This document shows, one piece after another, positions 1-9,652 of a stretch of DNA of 64,000 nt. The notes below the pieces were generated by a model, which saw nothing but the letters and a program-made list of their open reading frames with translations, did not search any database and was not told the DNA's origin. Made by a program: the position numbers and the translations under genes. Location: the NCBI RefSeq assembly GCF_036898095.1, contig NC_090765.1, positions 34,555,776 to 34,619,775 of the forward strand, written 5' to 3'. The stretch is from Palaemon carinicauda (Eukaryota > Arthropoda > Malacostraca > Decapoda > Palaemonidae). Every line of letters starts with the position of its first letter. The stretch's first letter is position 1.

Positions 1-649
1 ATATGCCATACAGTTCGGCAGTAAATATGGAAGCTGTTAGAGGAAGTGCACCTCTACAATTAAAATCATTACTATGTACTCCAAATCCAACGCCAGCATC
101 AGATTTGGAGCCATCAGTATATATAAAAGTCGATCCCCTATGTTCTTCGACATGTTCCATAAAAAGAGACCTGGATTCTAAGTCAGTCATATTCTTCTTA
201 ACTCCAATAAAGTATTTACAAAAAGATATGTCAGGTAATTTCCATGGAGGCGTTGATGATACCTTGAATGGAAGTACCTTATTTCTAATTATATCCAGAC
301 TATTTAAAAATCGTTTCACCCGAAAGCCATAAGGTTGAGGAGATTTTGGGTGCAACTCAAAGTATGATGCGTGTCTTACAAGGCTTGCAGTCTGAAAGGC
401 TAGAGAGCTAGGGAGTCTTTGCAATCTAAACCAATACCGAAGAATGGAAGACATTCGGTAAAGGTCTAGAGGTAACTCTCCAGCATCAACAAGGAGACTT
501 GGGATAGGCGAGGTTTTAAAAGCTCCAGTAGATAATCTAATACCTGCATGATGTATCGAGTCTAATAATTTTAACCGGCTTGGGGTGGCTGAAGAATATA
601 CCTCACAACCATAACTAATTTTGGAAAGAATCAAGGCCTTGTATGATTT
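1..649 (-). pseudogene. Non-LTR ORF2, distal part: RT thumb/connection and RNase H (partial)
   Basis: Read on the minus strand from 649 to 1 the sequence is open and continues the reverse transcriptase ORF that stops at 7303. It begins with a segment containing LILSKISYGCEVYSS, which follows the RT palm in this family. About 180 codons later comes an RNase HI start with the motif YTDGSKSDAGVGFG (first catalytic Asp) and then a TAELYGI motif containing the catalytic Glu. The rest of RNase H and the 3' UTR lie beyond the window edge. The plus-strand reading of the same bases has no recognisable motif and is taken as a shadow. Function: reverse transcription and removal of RNA in target-primed integration. 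The gene is broken only by the DIRS insertion as far as can be seen. Confidence 0.82.
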
Positions 650-975
650 AAAAATGTTATTTTTATTAGTAAAATAAATTTTTGAATATACTTACCCGAT
701 AATCATGTAGCTGTCAACTCCGTTGCCCGACAGAATTCTATGGAGGGATACGGCAGCTATCACAATACTAGAAGGGGGTGTACTCACCAGCGCCACCTGT
801 GGCCAGGTACTATAGTACTTCTTGTTGACACCTCCTCAATTTTTCCTCGGTCCACTGGTTCTCTATGGGGAGGAAGGGAGGGTCGATTAAATCATGATTA
901 TCGGGTAAGTATATTCAAAAATTTATTTTACTAATAAAAATAACATTTTTCAATATTAAACTTACCCGATAATCA
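650..975. repeat. DIRS-A copy 1 left terminal repeat and internal complementary region
   Basis: The terminal segment (650-about 900) contains the motif TTACCCGATAATCATGTAGC at its inner side. Around 905-975 the complement of the left end (ending AATAACATTTTT) runs straight into the complement of the right end (starting TTCAATATTAAACTTACCCG). This is the template thought to be used to complete and circularise DIRS cDNA. The same layout recurs in copy 3. Confidence 0.8.
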
Positions 976-1369
976 TGTAGCTGATTCACACCCAGGGGGG
1001 TGGGTGAAAAACCAGTGTACAAGACTAAAGGATAGCTAAGTATCCCGTATTTCATATAATCAGTTATCCACAATAACAATGAAATAATAAGTACCTGGTA
1101 AGGAAGTCGACTTGAACCGTTACTCTGCCTTTAATAAGATCGTCTTCCTTACTGAGCGCAGCGTTCCTCTTGGGAGGCTGAATCAACTCAAAGGTGCTAA
1201 AGTATACAGGGCTGCAACCCATACTAAAGGACCTCATCACAACCTTTAACCTCGGCGCTTCTCAAGAAAGAATTGACCACCCGCCAAATCAACAAGGATG
1301 TGGAAGGCTTCTTAGCCGACCGTACAACCCATAAAAAGTATTCAAGAGAAAGGTTAAAAGGTTATGGGA

Positions 1370-1620
1370 TTATGGGAATGTAGTGGCTGAGCCCTCGCCT
1401 ACTACTGCATTCGTTGTTACGAATGGTCCCAGGGTGTAGCAGTACTCGTAAAGAGACTGGACATCTTTGAGATAGAATGATGCGAACACTGACTTGCTTC
1501 TCCAATAGGTTGCATCCATAACACTCTGCAGAGAAAGGCTCTGTTTGAAGGCCACTGAAGTAGCCACAGCTCCCACTTCATGTGTCCTTACCTTCAGCAA
1601 AGCAAGGTCTTCTTCCTTCA
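1370..1620 (-). pseudogene. DIRS-A copy 1 tyrosine recombinase, C-terminal catalytic part
   Basis: The minus strand encodes VRTHEVGAVATSVAF, then an ATYWRSKSVFASFYLKDV segment. In tyrosine recombinases this is box II: H-x-x-R, a His/Trp, and the nucleophilic Tyr (here in FASFYLKD). Copy 3 has HEVR at the same position; copy 1 has HEVG, so the second catalytic Arg is lost (AGA to GGA). The middle of the domain (1620-2000) is no longer open in a single frame. The protein would have cut and joined circular element DNA. Confidence 0.7.
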
Positions 1621-2000
1621 GATGAGAATGTGTTTCTCTAATCAGAAGCCTGAATAGTAAGAAGCTGAGTTCTTAGAACTTGGAAAAGAAGGTTTCTTGA
1701 TAGCACACTATAAGGCTTCTGATTGTCCTTGTAAAGGTTAAGACCTTTTTAGATAGTACCTAAGAGCTCTAACTGGGCAAAGTACTCTCTTCAGATCATT
1801 CCCCACCAAGTTGGACAGGCTTGGGATCTCGAACGACTTAGGCCAAGGACGTGAAGGAAGCTCGTTTAGCAAAAACCGAGCTGCAAGGAACATGTAGCCG
1901 TTTCAGATGTGAAAACAATGATCCTGCTGAAGGAGTGGATCTCACTTACTCTTTTAGCTGTTGTCAAGCACACGAGGAAAAGAGTTTTTAATGTGAGGTC

Positions 2001-2741
2001 CTAAAAAGAGGCTGATTGGAGAGGTTCAAATCTTGATGACATAAGGAACCTTAGGACCACGTCTAGATTCCAGCCTGGAGTGGACAACCGACGTTCCTTT
2101 GAGGTCTCAAAAGACCTAGGGAGGTCCTGTAGATCTTTGTTGGTGGAAAGATCCAAGCCTCTGTGGCGGAAAACCGCTGCCAACATACTTCTGTAACCCT
2201 TGATCGTAGGAGCTGAAAGGGATCTTACTTTCCTTAGATATAACAGGAAGTCAGCAATCTGGGTTACAGTGGTACTGGTTGAGGAAACTGTATTGGTCTT
2301 GTACCAGCTACGGAAGACTTCCCCTTGAGACTGATAGATTCTGAGAGTGGATGTTCTCCTTGCTTTGGCAATCGCTCTGGCTGCCTCCTTCGAAAAGCCC
2401 CTAGCTCTTGAGAGTCTTTCGAAAGTCTGAAGGCAGTCAGACGAAGAGCGTGGAGGATTGGGTGTACCTTCTTTACGTGAGGTAGACTTAGAAGGTTCAC
2501 TCCTAGAGGAAGAGTCCTGGGAATGTCGACCAACCATTGCAGTACCTCTAAGAACCATTCTCTCGCGGGCCAGAGCGGAGCCAACCAACGTCAGCCGTGT
2601 CCCTTTGTGAGAGGAGAACTTCTGAAGTACCCTGTTGACAATCTTGAACGGCGGGAATGCATACAGGTCGAGATGGAACCAATCCAGCAGAAAAGCATCC
2701 ACGTGAACTGCTGCTGGGTCTGGAATCGGAGAACAATACAA
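2001..2741 (-). pseudogene. DIRS-A copy 1 RNase H tail joined to tyrosine recombinase N-terminal domain
   Basis: The first residues (MYCSPIPDPAAVHVDAFLLD, then LYAFPPFKIVNRVL) match the conserved stretch after RNase H in DIRS elements; DIRS-B has YCSPVPDPKA and VYAFPPF at the equivalent site. A short frame disturbance follows. The second half (SKEAARAIAKARRTSTLRIY, then QIADFLLYLRKVRSLSAPTI and GYRSMLAAVF) is the helical core-binding domain of the tyrosine recombinase. In intact DIRS elements RT-RNase H and recombinase are separate overlapping ORFs, so the apparent fusion probably reflects indels. Confidence 0.7.
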
Positions 2742-2961
2742 CAGGAGTCTCTAGGTTATCGAGGTAGTGAACAGATCTATGGTTGGCTGACCCCACAGGG
2801 CCCAAAGTCTGCTGCAAATATTCTTGAGAAGGGTCCACTCTGTGGGGATGACCTGACCCTTCCGTCTGAGGTGATCTGCCATGACATTCATACCGCCCTG
2901 AATGAACCTCGTTACCAGTTAGCTTTCGATCTTTAGACCAGATGAGTAGGTCCCTTGCGAT

Positions 2962-3744
2962 CTAGAACAACTTCCACGAAAGAGTCCCTCCCTGCTTGAA
3001 GATGTAAGCCAGGGCTGTGGTGTTGTCAGAGTCCACCTCCACCACTTTGTTAAGCTGGAGGGACTTGAAGTTTATCAAGGCCAGAATAACCGCCAACAAC
3101 TCCTTGCAATTGATGTGAAGTGTCCTTTGCTCCTGATTCCATGTTCCCGAGCATTCTTGTCCGTCCAAAGTCGCACCCCAGCCCGTGTCTGATGCGTCCG
3201 AGAGGAGACGGCGGTCGTGTTTCTGAACAGCCAAATAGACTTCCTTGAGAAGAAAGCTGTTCTTACACCACGCGAGAGAAGACCTCCTCTCTTCGGAAAC
3301 AGGAACTGAGACCGTCTCTAGCGTCATGTCCTTTATCCAGTGAGCAACTAGATGATACTGAAGGGGGGGGAGGTGGAGTCTCCCTAACACGATGAACAGG
3401 GCCAGCGATGAAAGTGTCCCTGTTAGACTCATCCACTACCTGACTGAGCATCGGTTCCTTCTCAGCATGCTCTGGATGCATTCTAGGGCTTGGAAGATCC
3501 TTGGGGCCGACGGAAAAGTCCGAAAAGCTCGACTCTGAAGATCCATACCCAAGGAGACAATGGTCTGGGATGGGACGAGCTGAGACTCCTCAAAATTGAC
3601 CAGGAGGCCCAGTTCCTTGGTCAGATCCATAGTCCATTTGAAAATCTCCAGACAGCGACGAATTGTGGGAGCTCTTAAAAGCCAGTCGTCTGACGGAGCC
3701 GGACACAAGATCATGGTACTGCTGCACAGTCTGTGAACTGTCAA
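2962..3744 (-). pseudogene. DIRS-A copy 1 RT C-terminal remnant and RNase H
   Basis: The upstream part (3436-3700) keeps an RT catalytic DDW immediately followed by LLRAPTIRRCLEIF, then LGLLVNFEESQLVPSQ and LGMDLQSRAF, the primer-grip and thumb of DIRS RTs. Sequence before the DDW is not RT: it is the spacer also found in copy 3 near 18,900, so a deletion joins it directly to the palm motif. After a frame change comes RNase H (RRLLSDASDTGWGATLDG with the first Asp; LHINCKELLAVILA with Glu; VEVDSDNTTALAYI with the second Asp). Catalytic residues of RNase H are intact; RT is not. Confidence 0.75.
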
Positions 3745-4293
3745 TCATGGGCAAGCGAGGAAGTACAGTGACAACCCGAATCTGTCTAGACTGTCTGGTT
3801 CGTACAGACAACTCCTTATCGGGTTGCTGAGGTTGCCGCACTGCGTCACAACAAGTCACTTCTGTTGGTTGTTGAACGTCTTCCCCGTGACACATTGACT
3901 CCGTAAACAAAAAATCCTCTAACAAGGACTAAGCTTGGACTGCATGTCTTGCAACACAGCTTAAGGTCTATGGGAGCAGGTGTGGTAACAGACGGGATTA
4001 GCGACTGAAGTGGAACCATTACCTTCCCTGGAAGCATGTTATGCTTAAATAAAAGTCCATAAGAGGCTATGCAGCTAAAGGCTCCCTCCAAATGACAGAG
4101 TCCTCAAGGGAATATCAGAAGGAGGGAGAAAAGAACTTTCTCATCTACAGGGACCATATCCTAGAAAAGCTAAGTTCTCTCAGTGAGGGTTCACTGGTGC
4201 AAAAGCAGCAGACTAGAAGGCAACGTTATGAAACTGCTTGACAGTCTAGTGAGTTGGCAACAACCAAAGATGTGTGACTGAGAAGTATGCGGT

Positions 4294-4620
4294 AAGGTAT
4301 GCAGAGCATGTTGTATGCAGAGTATGCTGTATGCAGAGCATGCTGTATGTAGAGCATGTTGTATGCAGAGCATGCTGAATGCAGAGCATGCTGTATGCAG
4401 AGCATGTTGTATGCAGAGCATGCTGAATGCAGAGCATGCTGTATGCAGAGCATGTTGTATGCAGAGCATGCTGTATGCAGAGCATGCTGTATGTAGAGCA
4501 TGTTGTATGCAGAGCATGCTGAATGCAGAGCATGCTGTATGCAGAGCATGTAGTATGCAAAGCATGCTGTAAGCAGAGCATGCTGTATGTAGAGCATGCT
4601 GTAAGGTAAGCAGAGCGTGT
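4294..4620. repeat. 16-bp minisatellite in DIRS-A copy 1 Gag region
   Basis: About 19-20 units of TATGCAGAGCATGCTG-like sequence with T/C and T/A variants; the variants form a rough 48-bp higher-order period. Because 16 is not a multiple of 3, all three minus frames stay open and each encodes a 16-residue repeat (for example HALHTACSAYSMLCIQ). The edges keep units with an extra AAGGT, matching the 21-bp repeat in Gag of copies 2 and 3. Confidence 0.9.
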
Positions 4621-4655
4621 GCATGGCATTTAACATTTCTCAGAAATTCCATGAC

Positions 4656-4845
4656 CAGTGCTAGAGTGCTTTATGCATGCTTGCATGGGGTTTAAATATC
4701 AACATAATATTTACCTTACGTTCATAACTCATGATTCATATTTTTTGCCATATTCTGCGATATTGTTAAAAATATATTGCAAGGAATACAAATATATTTT
4801 TATAAGTAATACAAATAACCTCCATTATCATAAGGTTTGAAAATG
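4656..4845. other. AT-rich stretch inside DIRS-A copy 1
   Basis: A roughly 190-bp AT-rich segment between the minisatellite and the proline-rich Gag remnant. It has no counterpart in copies 2 or 3 at the same place and no coding signal. It may be a small later insertion; no terminal repeat was found. Confidence 0.35.
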
Positions 4846-6033
4846 GAGGTAAGGTATGCTGAACAGCAGAGTCAGAACGAGCTGGAACAACAATAGTTGT
4901 GGTTTCCTCTTCAAGACTCTGTTGAGGGAACACCTGAGGCTCAGTCTGCAAAGGCTGATCAAAGGAAGTAGCAGAAGGTAGGCGCATGGGTGGAGGAGGC
5001 TGACTCCTGGCATGAGTGGCTGAACCCAAGGGTTGCGCTTGCTGAGCGGTTGGCGGAAGCGGAATAGCAAGTTCCTGTTCCTGTGGTGTGAGCGGAGCGC
5101 GATGAGGTAGAGGCTGCGCAGAACAAGGTAAATGTCTCGCAAGCTGAGGCTCCTGAGGCGCAAGGCTAAGGTGTAGTGGTGCTTGCCTTGTGGAGGGTTG
5201 AGCTCGCTGCAGCGAGAGCTGAGGAGACTGACTCAAGGACGGGAGAGGTTGTTGTACCTCAACCGAGTGTTGCATCACTGGTGGAGCAGCAAGTGGAGGT
5301 GGAGGAAGAGAGGTATAATCCTCCTGATCCCATTGTAAAGGTTGCCTTAAAGAAGGCGGAGGCTGAACACCACTGGGAACAGCAAACTCAGAACGTGGCT
5401 CAACATCGTACGCCTGGCAGGTGGTACTGCGATCAGGCGGAGCGAGCGCAGGCGGAGGGAGTGTAGGCGGAGGCGGAGGCGCAACACTCTCAGCCCGACA
5501 CTCACGCATCAAGACCGAAAGTTGTGACTGCATGGACTGCAGTAGAGTCAACTTGGGGTCGGCAGACACTAAGGTCTGCTGAGGTAAAGCCTTAACAGCA
5601 GAGATCTGTTGCGGCAGAACCTTACTCCTCTTAGGCGGAGTGCATTCAACTGATGACTGAGGAGAGTCAGAGCTAACCCAATGACTGCATCCGGGTTGTT
5701 GAACTCTAACTTCGTACGACTGGCATAGGTCTGGACTTTACGTTTAAGAGGTCTTGAGACCTGAGACCAGCGTTTTCTCCCCGAAATTTCTTCTGCAGAC
5801 GAGCAAAATAAGGGCTCAATCGTCTGCGGGTGGGAGTGACGGTCTCGGTAAGACACGCCCACAACCACCGAGGATACTTCTGTGCGCCGATCAAGGCCTG
5901 CTGAACCCTTATGCCCTTCGACATTGCTTCTCCCCTGGGCTTGGGAGCTTGCAAGAGGTCCCGGACTGGGAGGACGACTGGCGCGCACAGAAGTACCCTC
6001 ACGCACAACACTGACACACTTTGCGCTAATCAC
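4846..6033 (-). pseudogene. DIRS-A copy 1 Gag, central part
   Basis: The minus strand encodes first a segment containing VREGTSVRASRPPSPGPLAS and QAQGRSNVEG (5569-6033), nearly the same as Gag of copy 2 (residues about 190-230), and then a Pro/Gln-rich stretch with many PPPP and QPL runs (4846-5569). The N-terminal cysteine motif seen in copy 2 is missing, replaced by non-coding leader, and the capsid-like C-terminal half is gone. At least one frameshift joins the two segments. This is a Gag remnant, not a functional protein. Confidence 0.65.
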
Positions 6034-7130
6034 TTATCACTTTGATTTTCTGTTTGCACTTATTTCACTGAACTCGAAACTTTAAGTGGTTTGTACCTGA
6101 AACACGCAATTCTATCCTTTCTCAAAAGTTAGTAATTGCGAAAACAGAATTACAATGTAACAGAAAAATCTAATTAATTCAGTGGCTGGAAAGAGACTAA
6201 ACACTAGATCACTCTAGAAACGTTTACCTTCTTCCCCTAAAGAGACTAGGGAGAAGAGCAAAAACGATAACAACGTTACTCGCTTGAATGAAACGTTTAT
6301 CCTCCTCTTTCTCCCTCCGTCTCTATCTCTCTCTCTCTCTCTCTTGACTTAGAACCTGAGAGAAGAGCCCAATCATATATATCGTTAAAACATATTATTG
6401 TAAAGGAAAAAACTGAAATATTTCCCAAAATGAAAAGTTCCTTTATTAGGATTAAAACCATTAAGTTAAGAAAGAATGAACAAAACGCTAGACACGGTTA
6501 CTCTTACTGCAACGTGAAACCGTGAAAATTCTTTCTCTATCGTAACGATAGAGCGCAAGTTGAACGTTCTGAACGTCAACAACTGCAGAGACAAAACAAA
6601 ACGTTAGTTCAACTTTGAAAACAGTACGAGACTATCAAAGAAATTCTTTCAAACTCTGTGGCGGAAATAGCATAATATGTTAACAGGTAAAACCGAAATG
6701 ACGGGCTCAATGTTAATTAACTTCGGTACCAAGAAAAGACCGCCTACTATTAGGAAGGTCGAATATAAACAAATATAAAAATAATTTTAATAAGTTTATA
6801 ATAAAAGGAAGTTAATCGAAGAGGCCTATAAGAGGCGGAGAGATATAAAATAAATCTATAACTTTTGTTAGGCAAAATTAAGAAAGAGAGTCTATACTCT
6901 CTTAGACACCAACACTTCCGTCTAAGGGAAGGGTCGGCCATTTAAAGGTGAAAGAGAGTTCATACTCTCTTCGTCACCATAATTTTCAAATTAATTCCAA
7001 AAGCTAACTAAGCTAATATAGAAGGTTCCAGTAAAGCGACAGCCGAAATCAAAGAGAAATACTTCACCAAAATCGTGAAAATACTCCAAGAACATAAGCG
7101 TATCCCAGAACGTCTTGCCGGAAGCACGAC
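6034..7130. other. DIRS-A copy 1 5' leader-like region, non-coding
   Basis: No coding frame is supported. It contains a short (CT)n run at 6325-6345 and an ACTCTCTT motif repeated near 6895 and 6965. The same region, with the same order, occurs in copy 3 (about 21,018-22,200) but not in copy 2, where Gag starts within about 190 bp of the terminal repeat. Copies 1 and 3 therefore form a subtype. Confidence 0.5.
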
Positions 7131-7304
7131 AGAGGAAAAATTGAGGAGGTGTCAACAAGAAGTACTATAGTACCTGGCCACAGGTGGCGCTGGTGAGTAC
7201 ACCCCCTTCTAGTATTGTGATAGCTGGCGTATCCCTCCATAGAATTCTGTCGGGCAACGGAGTTGACAGCTACATGATTATCGGGTAAGTTTAATATTGA
7301 AAAA
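7131..7304. repeat. DIRS-A copy 1 right terminal inverted repeat
   Basis: The inverted complement of about 700-860: GGAGTTGACAGCTACATGAT and the paired GAATTCTATGGAGGG region are both present. It ends TTAATATTGAAAAAT at the junction with non-LTR ORF2. Confidence 0.85.
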
Positions 7305-9638
7305 TAGTATTGCGGTCTGCCCCCATGATGTATGGGACAATACTTTTAAGATATTCAGAGCTTCAACACATTTAGCTTTTAGCGCTTTTAGGTGAGAAAC
7401 CCATGTAAGTCTACAGTCAAATATCAAACCTAAAAATTTGGTTTCCGATACACATGGTATCCGTTGACCTTTAATGTATATATCCGGGTCTGGATGTACT
7501 CCCCGGATACGACAAAAATGGACAATGGTAGTTTTACTTGTCGAGAACTTAAATCCATTCATGTCAGCCCACTGGATAATTTTATCAATAGAGAGTTGGA
7601 TTTTTCTCTCAACCATTGCCATTCTAGTGCCAGCAAATGATATTGAGAGATCATCCACAAATAGTGTTGAGAGAACATCCTGGGGAATGGCTGAGGATAT
7701 CCCATTAATTGCTAGTGCAAAAAGGGTTACACTCAGCACACTACCCTGAGGAACTCCTTCTTCCTGGCACTTACTCTCTGATAGAGTTTCCCCCACTCTC
7801 ACTTGAAAAACTCTACGTGAAAGAAATGCCTGAATAAATAGTGGCAGCTCTCCTCTCAATCCCAATTCATGAATGGTTTTAAGAATACCATATCTCCATG
7901 TGGTATCATATGCCTTTTCAAGGTCAAAAAATACTGTAACATGGTGCTGTTTGGAAGCAAAGGCTTCACAAATAGATGACTCAAGTCGTATCAACACATC
8001 AGTCGTTGAGTGCATTTTTCGGAATCCACATTGAATCGGTGATAAAATACCTTTCTTTTCAAGGTACCATATCAGCCTTGCATTGACCATCTTCTCCATG
8101 ATTTTACATAAACAAGATGTCAATGCAATAGGACGATAGTTTGCTGCTAAAAACTTGTCTTTACCGGGTTTTAAAAAGGCTAAAATAATGGCTAGTTCCC
8201 AAACACTTGGGTAGCTATGATCATGCCATATTCTATTAATAATGCTTAAAATAAATAGCTTTGTATTAAAATTTACATGTTTAATCATTGCATATGGAAT
8301 TCCATCGGGTCCAGGGGCTGTATCGTTGCAATGAGCAAGTGCGGAATCAAATTCTCTTTCAGTGAAAGGAGAATTATACGACTCTTCCCTTCTTGTTGCA
8401 AAATTTAAAATTTTCTTTTCTTCAGTGCTCCTATACTGGTGACCAGGGGCTCCTTCACACTTGCTGGATACATTTGAAAAATGATTAGCCAGGGCATTGC
8501 TAACTTCATTTGCTTCAGTTACATACTGGCCATTCACCTTCAACACTGGTGGTGGGTTGGGGGTGAATTTGCCAGTTATCTTTTTTACTTTCCTCCACAC
8601 AGAAGATGGTGGTGTTCTACTGTTAATAGAGGAAACAAAAGGCATCCATGACTGGCGCCTTGCTTCTTTCATGGCACGACGGAACTGTGCTCTACATTTC
8701 TTGTACATTATCAAATTCTCATCAGTTCTGCGTCTACGCAATCGTGTTAGAGATCTTCTTGTGGCTCTGTGGAGTGCAGTTAGTTCTGAAGACCACCACG
8801 GGACTGGTCGTCGTTTGAATAACCCTGTTGTTTTGGGAATTGAATTGACTCCTGCTGTATGAAGAGTTCCATTCAGTAGGTCTATGGCATCATCAACACT
8901 TTCAAACTGTTCTGCTCTCCCTTCGATTTCACTTAGCTCACAAAATTTAACCCAGTCTGCCTTGTCTAGATTCCAACGTGGCGATCTTTGCAAAGGCGGA
9001 CCCTTGTTGGTGTTTATAATGATTGGTGCATGATCACTAGTATGCCAATCATCTAATGTCCTCCAATCAAAATCAAGAAGGCAGTTAGAGCTTGCAATTG
9101 AAAGGTCAATGCATGACAAAGTACCTGTCTGAACATGGAAGTGTGTGGGCTCTCCGGTATTAAGGAGTCCCACATCCTCATTCTCCACAATTGATGAGAT
9201 AATATTGCCCCTTGTGTTGGCCAAAACATCACCCCATAAAGGATGTCTACCATTCATATCTCCCAGTAAGAGAAAAGGTTGAGGGAGTTGTTGAATGACC
9301 TCTGCTAAATCATCATATAAAATATTATCATTTGGAGGTAAGTACAGAGAGCATATTGTATATTTTCTCCCTATATCAATTTGTACAACAACTGCCTGCA
9401 GGGTTGTACGTATAGACATGGGTATTTGGGGAACATCTCGACGAATGTACATGAGACTTCCGCCATGGCTCCCTGCTTGTTGATTATATGGTGTTCTATA
9501 GCTAACATACTCTCGAGGACTAGGAGTGTTAGAATCAAGCATACTTTCCTGTAGACATACAATTATGGGGGAATGCTCATGAATTAGGAGCTTAAGTTCT
9601 TCATATTTCGCCCTCAAACCCTGACAGTTCCATTGCAA
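7303..9638 (-). CDS. Non-LTR ORF2: endonuclease and reverse transcriptase (5' part)
   Basis: An open minus-strand reading of about 780 residues. The N-terminus is an EEP endonuclease: QWNCQGLRAKYEEL at the start, LLGDMNGRHPLWGD near residue 120 and SDHAPIII near residue 205. The RT follows: FLKPGKDKFLAANYRPIALT, FFDLEKAYDTTW (first catalytic Asp), GVPQGSVLSVTLFA and LFVDDLSISFAG (catalytic DD; F-V in place of Y-A). It ends at the DIRS insertion and continues at 649-1. The frame opens upstream of the first Met (SSILQWNCQG), so translation may depend on reinitiation after ORF1, whose stop is 15 bp upstream; this is inferred. All visible catalytic motifs are present. Confidence 0.9.
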
Positions 9639-9652
9639 AATGGAGGAGAAAA

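Larger units (their letters stand above)
650..7304 (-). mobile_element. DIRS retrotransposon family A, copy 1 (deleted)
   Basis: Both ends match the ends of copy 3 (15,850-22,420): the left end opens with AAAAATGTTATTTT and the right end closes with TTAATATTGAAAAAT. The right 170 bp is the inverted complement of the left 700-860 region, and 905-975 holds a junction in which the complements of both ends are joined. This split-inverted-repeat plan is the hallmark of DIRS elements. On the minus strand the remnants run Gag, RT tail, RNase H, tyrosine recombinase. Most of Gag's C-terminus and the RT palm have been deleted, so the element cannot be autonomous. No target duplication is visible, as expected for recombinase-mediated insertion. 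Confidence 0.85.

Noticed and set aside
740..934. Plus-strand frame inside the DIRS terminal repeat
   Set aside because: Part of a repeat that occurs inverted at the other end; no motif.
4191..4652. Three overlapping frames coding 16-residue Cys/His/Leu repeats
   Set aside because: They are a consequence of a 16-bp minisatellite, open in all three minus frames; no evidence of a protein.
8497..8862. Plus-strand frame antisense to non-LTR ORF2, and similar antisense frames elsewhere
   Set aside because: Shadow of a clear minus-strand gene with catalytic motifs.
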